64,000 nucleotides of DNA from Cystobacter ferrugineus (GCF_001887355.1 NZ_MPIN01000010.1:64878-128877); one strand, 5' to 3'. Counted from the first letter of the stretch, positions 15,259 to 24,909 are shown. Notes: generated by a model not told the origin, from the letters alone. Numbers and translations: made by a program.

Positions 15259-18200
15259 GTGGGACTCTTCGACCTGCTGTCGCGCTGGCCCCTCCTGCGT
15301 CAAATCCAACGCAAGGACGCGTTCGGCCTGGGCGAGTCGGCCATGAGCGAGCGCAGCCGTCAGTTGGAGCCGCGCACCGTCCGGGCCGACAAGGTCGTCC
15401 CCTCCGTGTGCCCCTACTGCGCCGTGGGCTGCGGCCAGAAGGTCTACGTGAAGGACGGGAAGATCCTCGACATCGAGGGGGATGAGACGTCCCCCATCTC
15501 GCGCGGCCGGCTGTGTCCCAAGGGCAGCGCCAGCTTCCAGCTCGTCACGGGCAACCACCGCGTCCACGACGTGCTCTACCGGCGCCCGGGCGCCATGCAG
15601 TGGGAGAAGATTCCCCTGCACAAGGCCATGGACATGCTCGCCGAGCGCGTGAAGAAGGCGCGCGACGCCACGTGGCAGGCGAAGACGGAATCGGGCCACG
15701 TCGTCAACCGCACCCTGGGCATCGCCCACCTGGGCGGCGCCACGCTCGACAACGAGGAGAACTACCTCATCAAGAAGCTCTTCACCGCGGGACTCGGCAT
15801 CGTCCAGGTGGAGAACCAGGCTCGAATATGACACTCCTCCACGGTGCCCGGTCTGGGCATCACGCTAGGACGAGGCGGGGCCACCAACTTCCAGCAGGAT
15901 CTGGCCAACTCGGATTGCATCCTCATCCAGGGGAGCAACATGGCCGAGTGCCATCCGGTGGGGTTCCAGTGGGTGATGGAGGCGCGTGAGCGCGGCGCCA
16001 CCGTCATCCACGTGGATCCGCGCTTCTCGCGCACCAGCGCCATGGCCGACGTGTTCGTGCCCCTGCGCGCGGGCACGGACATCGCGTTCCTCGGCGGCAT
16101 CATCCACTACATCCTGGAGAACGAGCGCTACTTCCACGACTACGTGGTGCACTACACCAACGCGCCCGCCATCCTGCGCGAGGACTTCCGGGACACCGAG
16201 GACCTGGACGGGCTCTTCAGCGGCTACGACCCCGAGACGGGCAAGTACCAGCCGCACACCTGGCAGTACGAGGGGCTGGACGGAGTGGTGCCCGCCGCGG
16301 GCCACAAGGAGATCTTCGCCGAGCCCGGTGCCGGCGGTCACGGCAAGGTGCAGGGCAAGCACATCACCGAGGTGGCGCGGGACAAGACGCTCCAGCACCC
16401 GCGCTGCGTCTTCCAGGTGCTCAAGCGGCACTACGCGCGCTACACGCCGGCCGTCGTCTCGCGCATCTGCGGCGTGCCCGAGGAGCTGTTCCTCAAGGTG
16501 GCCAGGACGCTGTGCGACAACTCGGGGCGAGAGCGCACGAGCGCCATCTGCTACGCGGTGGGCTGGACGCAGCACTCGGTGGGCGTGCAGAACATCCGCG
16601 CCGCGGGCATCATCCAGTTGCTCCTGGGCAACATCGGCCGGCCCGGCGGCGGCATCATGGCCCTGCGCGGCCACGCCTCCATCCAGGGCTCCAGCGACAT
16701 CCCCACGCTCTACAACCTGCTGCCCGGCTACATCCCCATGCCGCACGCGCCGGACGCGCAGCGCTTCGACCAGTACGTGCACAACAACGTCTCGGCCAGC
16801 GGCTGGTGGAGCGAGTTCCCCAAGTACATCGTCTCGCTGCTCAAGGCGTACTACGGCGACGCCGCGACGAAGGAGAACGACTGGGGCTTCCACTGGCTGC
16901 CCAAGCTCACCGGGGACCACTCGCACATGACGACCGTGGCCGACATGGCCGACGGCAAGCTCAAGGGCTACTTCGTCATGGGGCAGAACCCCGTGGTGGG
17001 CTCGATGAACGGGGCCCTGCACCGCAAGGCCCTGCACGAGCTCGAGTGGCTGGTGGTGACGGACCTCACCCTCATCGAGACGGCCGAGTTCTGGCGCACC
17101 GCTCCGGAAATCCTCCGCGGCGACGTGCGGCCCCAGGACATCCAGACCGAGGTCTTCTTCTTCCCGAGCGCCGCGCACACGGAGAAGTCCGGCTCGTTCA
17201 CCAACACCCAGCGCCTGTTGCAGTGGCACTCGCAGGCGGTGGAGCCCCCGGGCGAGGCCCGGAGCGATCTACAGTTCATCTTCGAGCTGGGGCGGCGGCT
17301 CAAGGCGCTCTACGCGGACTCCACCGAGGAGAAGGATCGGCCCATCCAGGCGCTCACCTGGGACTACCCCACGCACGGCCCGCTCGACGAGCCGGACGCC
17401 GAGGCCGTGCTCAGGGAGATCAACGGCTACACGGTGAAGGACGGCGTGCCCGTGCCGGGCTTCGCGGAGCTCGAGGCGGATGGCAGCACGGCGTGTGGTT
17501 GTTGGCTCTACTCGGGCTGTTACGCGGACGGGGTGAACCAGCCGGCGCGGCGCAAGCCCGGCCAGGAGCAGACGATCGTCGCGCTCGAGTGGGGGTGGGC
17601 GTGGCCGGCGAACCGGCGGCTGCTCTACAACCGCGCCTCGGCGGATCCCGAGGGCCGCCCGTGGAGCGAGCGCAAGAAGTACGTCTGGTGGGACGAGGGC
17701 AAACGCCGATGGACGGGCGAGGACGTGCCCGACTTCATCGCGGACCGGCCACCGTCGTACCGGGCGAGCAAGGGAGACCAGGGGCTGGACACGCTCTCGG
17801 GGGATGATCCCTTCCTGCTGCAGGCGGATGGCAAGGGGTGGCTGTTCGCGCCGAGCGGCATGGTGGATGGCCCGCTGCCCACGCACTACGAGCCCCTGGA
17901 GTCCGCGGTGCACAACTTCCTCTACGGGCAGCAGTGCAACCCGGCGCGCTACGACTGGCGGCGGCGCGACAACCCCATGGCCCGGGCGTGGGAGGATCCG
18001 CGCTACCCGTACATGCTCACCACGTACCGGCTCACCGAGCACCACACGGCGGGCGGCATGTCGCGCTGGCTGTCGTGGCTGAGCGAGCTGCAGCCGGAGA
18101 TGTTCGTGGAGGTGTCGCCGGAGCTGGCGGCGCAGGCGGAGCTGGAGAACGGCGGCTGGTGCACGGTGTCCACGGCGCGCGGCCAGGTGGAGTGCCGGGT

Positions 18201-18525
18201 GCTGGTGACCGAGCGCCTGCGGCCGCTGCGGGTGGGCGACCGGCTCGTGCACCAGGTGGGCATGCCCTACCACTGGGGCTACACGGGGCGGGTGAAGGGC
18301 GAGAGCACCAATGATCTGACGGCCTTCTCGGCGGATCCGAACGTCTCCATCCAGGAGTCCAAGGTGCTCGCGTGCAACGTGCTACCGGGACAGCGTGGGC
18401 AGGGCAAGCTCGCGGCCATGGGCTGGGAGCCGCCGCCCCTGCCTCCAGGCGTGGTGGAGGTGCCGCGGGACAAGGAAGGCGTGGGTCCGCCCTCGCCTCA
18501 ACCCGAGCAGGACGCGAGGGAGTAG
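15259..18525 (+). CDS. fdnG: Formate dehydrogenase catalytic subunit, selenocysteine-containing (UGA at 15829)
   Basis: 1088 residues when the in-frame UGA at 15829-15831 is read as selenocysteine 191; without this the gene would look like two ORFs (15259-15831 and 15844-18525). The context VENQARI-U-HSST is the exact site at which FdnG/FdoG enzymes carry selenocysteine (QARV-U-HGPT). Cys51, Cys54, Cys58 and Cys86 (SVCPYCAVGCGQ, GRLCPKG) bind the [4Fe-4S] cluster. The molybdopterin-binding body follows (GSNMAECHPVGFQWVMEA, VDPRFSRTSAMADVFVPLRAGTDIAFLGG, YAVGWTQHSVGVQNIR, YRLTEHHTAGGMSRW). It oxidises formate to CO2. No twin-arginine signal is seen at the N-terminus, unlike FdnG. GTG start with GGGAGAAG upstream. 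First gene of a three-gene operon. Confidence 0.93.
15829..15859 (+). promoter_or_regulatory. UGA selenocysteine codon and SECIS hairpin
   Basis: After UGA (15829-15831) the RNA forms UGCCC (15845-15849), loop GGUCU (15850-15854), GGGCA (15855-15859). A five-pair stem capped by GGUCU, 18 bases from the codon, is the classical bacterial SECIS shape that SelB recognises. Confidence 0.85.
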
Positions 18526-18530
18526 CGCCC

Positions 18531-19331
18531 ATGGGACACAAGGGCTTCTTCACCGACACGACCATCTGCATCGGCTGCAAGGCGTGCGAGGTGGCCTGCA
18601 AGCAGTGGAACCAGTTGCCCGAGGACGGCCTGGAGATGACGGGCATGTCCTATGACAACACGGGGCACCTGGGCGCCTCCACCTGGAGGCACGTGGCGTT
18701 CGTCGAGCGGCCCGTGCCCATGCCCGGGCACACGGTGGGGCTGGTGGACTTCTCGTGGCTGATGAGCTCGGACGTGTGCAAGCACTGCCAGCGCGCCGGG
18801 TGCCTGGAGGCGTGTCCCACGGGCGCCATCATCCGCACCGAGTTCGACACCGTGTACGTGCAGCCGGACGTGTGCAACGGCTGCGGCTACTGCGTGTCGG
18901 CGTGTCCCTTTGGCGTCATCGACCGGCGCGAGGATGACGGGCGCGCGTGGAAGTGCACGCTCTGCTACGACCGGCTGGGCGAGGGCATGACGCCCGCGTG
19001 CGCCAAGGCATGCCCCACCGCGTCCATCCAGTACGGCGACGTGGACGAGCTGCGCGAGCGCGCCAGGCGCCGGGTGGAGCAGTTGCACGAGCGGGGCCTG
19101 GGCGAGGCGTACCTGTACGGCGCGGACCCGGAGAACCAGCCGGGCACCGGGGGACTCAACGCCTTCTTCCTGCTCGTGGACAAGCCCGAGGTCTACAACC
19201 TGCCGCCCGACCCCGTGGTGCCGACGATGAAGGGCAAGGAGTCCTGGGCGATGGCGGGCTGGGGCGCGCTGGGCATGGCGGCGCTGGCGCTCGGGGCGGT
19301 GCTGCTCGGACGGGGGAGTGCACGTGAGTAA
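18531..19331 (+). CDS. fdnH: Formate dehydrogenase iron-sulfur (beta) subunit
   Basis: 266 residues from ATG 18531, five bases after the catalytic subunit. Four ferredoxin-type cysteine groups are visible: CIGCKACEVACKQW, CKHCQRAGCLEACPTGAI, CNGCGYCVSACPFGV, and CTLCYDRLGEGMTPACAKACPT, enough for four [4Fe-4S] clusters. They carry electrons from the molybdenum site to the membrane subunit. Ending with GGLNAFFLLVDKPEVYNLP is typical of the FdnH/FdoH family. A single C-terminal membrane helix (AMAGWGALGMAALALGAVLLG) anchors it. It overlaps the next gene by eight bases. Confidence 0.93.
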   Translation: MGHKGFFTDTTICIGCKACEVACKQWNQLPEDGLEMTGMSYDNTGHLGASTWRHVAFVERPVPMPGHTVGLVDFSWLMSSDVCKHCQRAGCLEACPTGAIIRTEFDTVYVQPDVCNGCGYCVSACPFGVIDRREDDGRAWKCTLCYDRLGEGMTPACAKACPTASIQYGDVDELRERARRRVEQLHERGLGEAYLYGADPENQPGTGGLNAFFLLVDKPEVYNLPPDPVVPTMKGKESWAMAGWGALGMAALALGAVLLGRGSARE

Positions 19332-20490
19332 GGGCATCCGGCCGGAGGATCTGGACAAGCGCGGGGACGGGCGCGACATCGACCCGAGCCGGGGCGAGCT
19401 GTCCGGCGAGGGCGCCTGGCAGCGGGTGAAGGAGCGGGAGTTGGCTCCGCCCAACCCCACGCCCAGGGAAATGGGCATCCGGCCCACCCGCTCCGACGTC
19501 ACCTCGGAGACGCCGAGCTACTACGGGCAGCCCATGCTCAAGGAGCCGGTGTGGATCTGGAGCATCCCGCTCTACTTCTACGTGGGCGGCACGGCGGGCG
19601 CGGCGAGCCTCCTGGGTGCCACGGCGGAAGTGCTCGGCGGCGAGCGCCTGCGGCCCCTGGGGGTGCGGTGCCGGTGGCTCGGCGCGGTGGGCGACAGCGT
19701 GAGCGCGGGACTGCTCATCCATGACCTGGGCCGGCCCGAGCGCTTCCTCCACATGCTGCGCGTCTTCCGCCCCACCTCGCCCATGAACCTGGGCACGTGG
19801 ATCCTCTCGGGCTCGGGAGCGATGAACGGCGCGGCCGCGGTGCTCTCGGGCCAGAAGGGCTGGCTCGGGCGCGCGGGAGACGGGGCCGCCCTGATCGGAG
19901 GCCTGTTGGGCATGCCGCTCGCGGGGTACACGGCGGTGCTCATCACCAACACGTCGGTGGCCCTGTGGCAGTCCGTCCACAAGACGCTGCCCCTGTTGTT
20001 CATGGCCTCGTCGGTGGCGGGCGCGGGCAGCCTGCTCCAACTGCTGCCCCACGAGCCCGGGGAGGAGCGCATCCTCCACCTGTTCAGCATGGGGGGAAAG
20101 GTGGCCGCGCTCGCCGCGGGGCTGGCCACCCACCGAGACGTCTCGCGCGTGGAGGCCGTGGGCAGGCCGCTGCGCCAGGGATGGATGGGGGCGATGTGGG
20201 TGGCGGCCCAGGTGTGCACCGCGGCCTCACTCGCGCTGGACGTGTGGCCAGAGCGGCGACGTCCGGCGACGAAGGTGGCCGCGGCGGTGCTGGGCACGGC
20301 GGGGGCGCTGCTCACGCGCTTCGCCGTGTTCTACGCGGGCAAGAAGTCGGCGAGAGATCCGCAGGCCACCTTCCAGGGCCAGCGCCAGGGCCTGGGCGCC
20401 GCGGAGGTGACGGGACACACCCACGCCTCGGACGGCAAGCCGCTGAAGTTCCCCCTGCCCGTGCTGCGCGACGCCCCCGCCCTGAAATGA
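19324..20490 (+). CDS. nrfD: NrfD/PsrC-type membrane subunit of formate dehydrogenase
   Basis: 388 residues from GTG 19324, chosen because GGGGGA lies seven bases before; GTG 19318 is too close to it. After a 60-residue hydrophilic start come many membrane segments: VWIWSIPLYFYVGGTAGAAS, AVGDSVSAGLLIHDLGRPERFLHMLRVF, PMNLGTWILSGSG and others. LHMLRVFRPTSPMNLGTWIL and the acidic/His-containing helix ends are NrfD/polysulfide-reductase signatures. It would receive electrons from the beta subunit and reduce quinone; unlike E. coli Fdn-N there is no haem b FdnI-type subunit. The gene ends the operon. Confidence 0.9.
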   Translation: MSKGIRPEDLDKRGDGRDIDPSRGELSGEGAWQRVKERELAPPNPTPREMGIRPTRSDVTSETPSYYGQPMLKEPVWIWSIPLYFYVGGTAGAASLLGATAEVLGGERLRPLGVRCRWLGAVGDSVSAGLLIHDLGRPERFLHMLRVFRPTSPMNLGTWILSGSGAMNGAAAVLSGQKGWLGRAGDGAALIGGLLGMPLAGYTAVLITNTSVALWQSVHKTLPLLFMASSVAGAGSLLQLLPHEPGEERILHLFSMGGKVAALAAGLATHRDVSRVEAVGRPLRQGWMGAMWVAAQVCTAASLALDVWPERRRPATKVAAAVLGTAGALLTRFAVFYAGKKSARDPQATFQGQRQGLGAAEVTGHTHASDGKPLKFPLPVLRDAPALK

Positions 20491-20724
20491 TCCGGATGTG
20501 GGGCCGCGAACAACGGCCTGCCCCGCGGGACGAGCACTGTCCATCAACCCACACATGCCGGGCTCACCAGTGAACCCCGGCGGCCCGGGGGGCCGTGCCT
20601 CTGGCGCCGGAGCGTGGGAAGATGATCCCAACAGCTCAGCGCGCTGATGCCCATTCAGGGGGGAATGTACCGGGGGGGTACGTTCCGCCGGCCCCTTCAC
20701 GTCCGCCCCGACGGCCGACCGGTC

Positions 20725-22605
20725 ATGTCCAGCCAAGGCGCTCCAGACAGCGATGTTTCCCTCGCCCCGCCTACCAAGGGCGAGCAGGGCTCCGGGGTGG
20801 ATCCGCTCCTGGGCACGTGCCTGGGCAGCTTCCGGCTCACCCGCAAGCTGGATCAGGGAGGCATGGGCACCGTGTACCTGGGCGAGCACGTGGACATTGG
20901 CAGCCGCGTGGCCATCAAGGTGCTCCACCCCCGGTTGAGCGCCTCCACCCAGGTGATGCGCCGCTTCCGCATGGAGGCGCGCGCGGTGAACCTCATCGGC
21001 CACGAGAACATCGTCAGCATCATCGACATCAACCCGGCGCCGCCCCGGCCCTACCTCGTCATGGAGTACCTGGAGGGTGAGCCCCTGTCGGCACTGCTCG
21101 CCCGCGGCCCGGTGCCACCCGAGGTCGCCGTGGCCCTGCTCACCCAGGTGTGCGACGCGCTGGAGGCCACGCACGCCCAGGGCATCGTCCACCGGGATCT
21201 CAAGCCGGAGAACCTCTTCCTCGTGCAGCGAGGCCAGGGCCCCGCCTTCGTCAAGGTGCTCGACTTCGGCATCGCCAAACTGCTGGACACCGAGGAGCGC
21301 AACACCGACACCGCCGAGGGCGCCATCGTCGGCTCGGCGGACTACATGGCGCCGGAGCAGTCGCGCGGCGAGCCGCTGGATGGCCGCGCCGACCTCTACT
21401 CCCTGGGCGTCATCGCCTACCAGTTGCTCACCGGGCGGCGGCCCTTCGTGGAGAAGTCGCTCACCGCGCTGCTGCTCGCGCACCAGACCAAGCCCCCCAT
21501 TCCTCCGCACGTGCTGCGCCCCGGGGTGCCCTCGGCGCTCTCGAGCGTCATCCTCCGGGCGCTCGCCAAGACTCCCGAGGATCGCTACCAGAGCGCGTCC
21601 ACACTGCGCGGCGCGCTCCAGGTGGCGGTGGAGCAGGGCCATGCGCGGCCCACCACCCAGGCCACGCCCACGACCCTGTCCAACTTCGTGCTCAACCCCA
21701 CGCTGGAGCTGCCCGTGCGGGTGACGACGCCGGGCCCCGGCTCCACGAGCGAGATGCTGCGCTGCACGGAACTCACGCGCGCGGGCATGTTCCTGTGCAC
21801 CCAGCGCCTGCCGCCCCTCTTGTCGCGGCTGACGGTGTCCCTGGCGCACCCCGAGGGCGAGCTGAGCTGCGAGTGCGAGGTGGTGCGGCACGTGCGGCCC
21901 GACGAGGCGAGCGCCTGGGGCATGGAGCCGGGCTTCGGCGTGCAGCTCGTGGAGCCCTCCATCTCCTTCAAGGCCGCGGTGGCGCACCTGCTGCTCGGCC
22001 AGCCGCTGGACACGCTGCGGCCCCCCATCGATCCGGCCGCGGAGGCCGAGGTGGAGCAGGTGCTCGCCCCGTACTACGCGCGCGGCACCGAGGATCTCTA
22101 CGCCGTGCTCGCGCTGGCGACGGACAAGAGCTGCGAGGAGCTGCGGCTGCGCGCGCGCCGTGCCGGACAGGCCCTGGAGCGGCTGTGCGAGCGGCCCATC
22201 TCCCCGGCGCTGCGCGCCCGCGTCCACACGGTGCTCGAGCGCGTGCGCAAGGCGGGCAATACGCTCGGCCAGCCGCGGCGCCGCGCCCTCTACGACGCCG
22301 AGCGCGGCAACTTCACCGGCGTGGTGCGATGCCTCGCCGAGGGGCTCACGGTGAGCCAGTTGGAGGAGCTGCGCCACGACTTCCTCGCCCGGCATCCGCA
22401 CAGTCAGGCCTCGTTGAATGCCCACCTGACCCGGGCCCGGACCCACCACCAGGCCGGCAGGCTCGCGCTCGCGCGGGAGGACTACGAGCACGCCCTGCTG
22501 TTGGATCCCCTCTGTCTGGACTTGCACCGGCAGCACCACGCCGTCTGCCGCGCGATGGAGCAAAAGGCCCCCGTTCCCCCGAGGAACAAGGCCTCCGGCG
22601 AGTAG
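20725..22605 (+). CDS. Ser/Thr protein kinase with PilZ-type and degenerate J-like domains
   Basis: 626 residues from ATG 20725. Residues 36-300 are a complete Hanks kinase: glycine loop LDQGGMGTVYLGEH, Lys65 in VAIKVLHP, HRDLKPENLF with Asp158, and DFGIAK with Asp180, followed by SADYMAPEQSRGE. There is no membrane helix. About 335-440 is a PilZ-like domain (LELPVRVTTP, TELTRAGMFLCT, GFGVQLVE), of the type found in myxobacterial kinases; the RxxxR and D/NxSxxG c-di-GMP motifs are poor. Residues about 465-545 (TEDLYAVLALATDKSCEELR and LGQPRRRALYDAERGN) look like a J domain without the HPD motif, and a short TPR-like end follows. It probably phosphorylates cytoplasmic partners and may sense a nucleotide or polysaccharide signal. 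Confidence 0.88.
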   Translation: MSSQGAPDSDVSLAPPTKGEQGSGVDPLLGTCLGSFRLTRKLDQGGMGTVYLGEHVDIGSRVAIKVLHPRLSASTQVMRRFRMEARAVNLIGHENIVSIIDINPAPPRPYLVMEYLEGEPLSALLARGPVPPEVAVALLTQVCDALEATHAQGIVHRDLKPENLFLVQRGQGPAFVKVLDFGIAKLLDTEERNTDTAEGAIVGSADYMAPEQSRGEPLDGRADLYSLGVIAYQLLTGRRPFVEKSLTALLLAHQTKPPIPPHVLRPGVPSALSSVILRALAKTPEDRYQSASTLRGALQVAVEQGHARPTTQATPTTLSNFVLNPTLELPVRVTTPGPGSTSEMLRCTELTRAGMFLCTQRLPPLLSRLTVSLAHPEGELSCECEVVRHVRPDEASAWGMEPGFGVQLVEPSISFKAAVAHLLLGQPLDTLRPPIDPAAEAEVEQVLAPYYARGTEDLYAVLALATDKSCEELRLRARRAGQALERLCERPISPALRARVHTVLERVRKAGNTLGQPRRRALYDAERGNFTGVVRCLAEGLTVSQLEELRHDFLARHPHSQASLNAHLTRARTHHQAGRLALAREDYEHALLLDPLCLDLHRQHHAVCRAMEQKAPVPPRNKASGE

Positions 22606-22644
22606 GGCCCACTCCCCACCCGGAGGGCGGCCGTGCTAACTCCC

Positions 22645-22666
22645 GGGGCCTTCCTCCGGAGGCCCC
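22645..22666 (+). promoter_or_regulatory. Hairpin covering the ribosome site of the next gene
   Basis: GGGGCCT (22645-22651) pairs with AGGCCCC (22660-22666), enclosing an 8-base loop. The right arm includes GGAGG, the likely ribosome site for the ATG at 22670. It could act as a weak translational lid or as a terminator remnant of the kinase gene. Confidence 0.3.
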
Positions 22667-22669
22667 CTC

Positions 22670-23377
22670 ATGCCGCCCCCGTTTCCTTCCCTCGACATCC
22701 CCGCCCCGGTGCGGCGTGTGGCCAGACATGCCGTGGCCGCGGGCCTCACCCCGCTCGTCCCCGTGCCCTTCGTGGATGACCATGTGCTGCGCCGCGTGCG
22801 CGAGGACATGGTGCGCTCGCTGCTCGCCGAGCGCGGCCTCTCCGCGCCTGCGCGCACCGTCCGGGTGCTCGCCGGCCTCCACCCGCGCGAGGGCAGCCGC
22901 CTGCAACAATTCGCGGGCAAGGCGGCGCTCCTGTCGGTGCGGCTCGTCTGGCGCAAGAGCTACCGGCGCCTCATCACCGCCCTGTGGCTCAAGGACTGCG
23001 TGGACATGGCCTCGCTCTGCCTGCACCACGGCTATCTCTTGCACTACGCGCTCGAGCGGGGAGACCTGCCCGCGCACGCCCTCTCCACCCAGGACGCCGC
23101 GCGACGCGTGCAGACCGCCATCCACGCCGCCTGCGCCGAATTGGACGCGCGCCCCCTCAACCAGGCCCTGCGCCGGTTGTGGTCCGGCAGCCACCTGGTG
23201 AGCGAGGCCCTTTCCGAGGCCCTCGCCCACTTCCAGGGCGCCCCTTTGCGCCCCCACCTCGACGACTCCGGTGAGGAGACTTCACTGGCCGAGCGGCTCG
23301 CCGCCGTGCTGTGGGAAAAGCGTGGCTACTTCCTGACTCTGGAATCGCTTTACACGAAACACCTGAACTCCCCGTGA
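22670..23377 (+). CDS. Conserved-looking protein of unknown function
   Basis: 235 residues. The N-terminal part reads AVAAGLTPLVPVPFVDDHVLRRVREDMVRSLL, a pattern seen in EcsC/DUF697-type proteins where a Pro-rich hydrophobic turn precedes a charged helix. The remaining sequence is mostly helical with several amphipathic segments (LLSVRLVWRKSYRRLITALWLKD) and no clear catalytic motif. There is no signal peptide. It follows the kinase by 64 bases on the same strand. I do not recognise the family with certainty. Confidence 0.65.
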   Translation: MPPPFPSLDIPAPVRRVARHAVAAGLTPLVPVPFVDDHVLRRVREDMVRSLLAERGLSAPARTVRVLAGLHPREGSRLQQFAGKAALLSVRLVWRKSYRRLITALWLKDCVDMASLCLHHGYLLHYALERGDLPAHALSTQDAARRVQTAIHAACAELDARPLNQALRRLWSGSHLVSEALSEALAHFQGAPLRPHLDDSGEETSLAERLAAVLWEKRGYFLTLESLYTKHLNSP

Positions 23378-23516
23378 GGGTTTCCGACGGCCGATAAACT
23401 TGCGCTCCACCCGGTCCGTCGAAAATCATTCACTTCGCGCCGGTCATCCACATCACGCGAGTCGTCCATCCAGCCCCCCGGCGGCAGTGCCCCTTGTTGC
23501 TCTGGCGAGGTAGCTC

Positions 23517-24362
23517 ATGGCCAACCTGATTGATGCCGTGCGGTTGGGAGACACGGGCGTGGTCCGGGCGCTGTTCGAGAGGGATCCCCAATCCCTGCAC
23601 CGGGGAGACGCCCAGGGGATGACGCCACTGATGTGGGCCGCCTGGCATGGCGCGGTGGAGCTGGTGCGGTGGCTGCTCGCGCACGGCGCGCAGGCGGCGG
23701 TGAGGGACATCCGGGGCGCCACGGCGCTGGTGCTCGCGGCCGAGCGGGGCCACCTGGAGACGGTGCGCGAGCTGGTGGCACGGGCGGACCAGGACGAGCG
23801 CGGCGAGGCGCTGCGGCAGGCGGTGGGCGCCGGGAGGCACGAGGTGACGGCCTGGCTGCTGGACGAGGCGGGAGCGCCGCTGGAGTACGGTGGGGCGGAG
23901 GGCAAGACGCCCCTGACGTGCGCCGTGCTCGGAGGCCACTCGGCCCTGGCGGACGAGTTGCTGCGGCGGGGAGCGAACGTGGCGGCGCCCAGCTCCCACT
24001 TCCTCGCCTTGGAAAACCTCCAGGACTCCGGCTGGCAACCCCTGCACTACGCCGCGGATCGCCGGCACGCGCTGCTCGTGCAACAACTGCTCGACGCGGG
24101 CGCCACGGTGGACGCCGCGACGGTCCTGGGCACCACCCCGCTGATGCTGGCCGTGCTTCGCGGGGACGAGGACACCGTGCGGCTGCTCCTGCGCGCGGGC
24201 GCGGAGCCGCTGCGCGAGAACCTGGGCCGCGCCAGTGCGCTGTCGCTGTCGCGACAGCAGGGCAAACCCCACATCACCCGGCTGCTCGAGCGCCGGGCCG
24301 AGGAAGCCCCCCTCACGCGCGTCCAGCACCGCGTGAACGGCCTGGGCGAGCGCGCCTCCTAG
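23517..24362 (+). CDS. Ankyrin repeat protein
   Basis: 281 residues built almost wholly of ankyrin repeats. Repeats can be followed at GMTPLMWAAWHGAVELVRWLLAHGA, GATALVLAAERGHLETVRELV, GKTPLTCAVLGGHSALADELLRRGA, GWQPLHYAADRRHALLVQQLLDAGA and GTTPLMLAVLRGDEDTVRLLLRAGA, each with the TPLxxA/Gxxx(V/L)xxLLxxGA pattern. There is no signal peptide or enzymatic domain, so it probably binds another protein in the cytoplasm. It is separated from the previous gene by 139 bases and is convergent with the 24382-24909 gene. Confidence 0.9.
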   Translation: MANLIDAVRLGDTGVVRALFERDPQSLHRGDAQGMTPLMWAAWHGAVELVRWLLAHGAQAAVRDIRGATALVLAAERGHLETVRELVARADQDERGEALRQAVGAGRHEVTAWLLDEAGAPLEYGGAEGKTPLTCAVLGGHSALADELLRRGANVAAPSSHFLALENLQDSGWQPLHYAADRRHALLVQQLLDAGATVDAATVLGTTPLMLAVLRGDEDTVRLLLRAGAEPLRENLGRASALSLSRQQGKPHITRLLERRAEEAPLTRVQHRVNGLGERAS

Positions 24363-24381
24363 AAGAGGCCCGCGCCCCGCG

Positions 24382-24909
24382 TCAGTGCAGCAGACCGCCG
24401 CCGGAGCCACTCCCGGGGCCGTCCTCGTCGTCCGGTGCCTCGCGCACGCGCGCCATGGCCGTCTTGAAGCGCTCCAGGGAGCGGCGCAGCCGCGAGTCCA
24501 TCTGCACCGAGGGACTGTCCGAGCGCGCCAGGCACAGCGTCACCATCCGGCCCGACAGGGGCGGCTCGCCCGGCTCCAGCACCGCGTCCCAGGAGCCGCC
24601 GAACACCAGCCAGTCCAGCCGCCACAGCGCGTCGAGCCGCTGGCCGAAGTACTCCTCCATCTCCACGCGCAGCGGCTCGGGCAGCCCCGTCACGTCACAG
24701 AACTCCGCGCAGTCGCGCAGGAAGCCATTCACCGCCGAGCCCTCCTCCGCCTGCTCGGGCTCCTCGTGCGAGAAGTTGCACGCCAGCGCCCCGTCCAGCA
24801 GCCGGGCGAGCTCCTCCCCACAGGTCACCAGGCTCAATCGGGCGCCCTGCTCCGGCGCTCCCTCGTCCTGACGCAGGAACGTCTCCCCCGCGAGCGTGTC
24901 GAGTCTCAT
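24382..24909 (-). CDS. Acidic protein of unknown function
   Basis: 175 residues from ATG 24909 (MRLDTLAGETFLRQ); an ATG 21 bases upstream is possible, but the GGAGGGG ribosome-like site lies between the two and favours the shorter form. Mildly acidic, with helices around LRDCAEFCDVTGLPEPLRVEMEEYFGQRLDALWRLD. It has no signal peptide or recognised domain. The last 15 residues are Gly/Ser-rich (GPGSGSGGGLLH). Convergent to the ankyrin gene. Cannot be assigned a role. Confidence 0.6.
   Translation of the reverse strand: MRLDTLAGETFLRQDEGAPEQGARLSLVTCGEELARLLDGALACNFSHEEPEQAEEGSAVNGFLRDCAEFCDVTGLPEPLRVEMEEYFGQRLDALWRLDWLVFGGSWDAVLEPGEPPLSGRMVTLCLARSDSPSVQMDSRLRRSLERFKTAMARVREAPDDEDGPGSGSGGGLLH

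Noticed and set aside
15844-18525. A separate 893-residue oxidoreductase gene after a short 190-residue ORF
   Set aside because: Both parts align end to end with one formate dehydrogenase; the break is a UGA selenocysteine codon with a SECIS hairpin.
20227-22563. A 778-residue minus-strand ORF opposite the kinase
   Set aside because: No domain and shadow composition; the kinase on the plus strand is certain.
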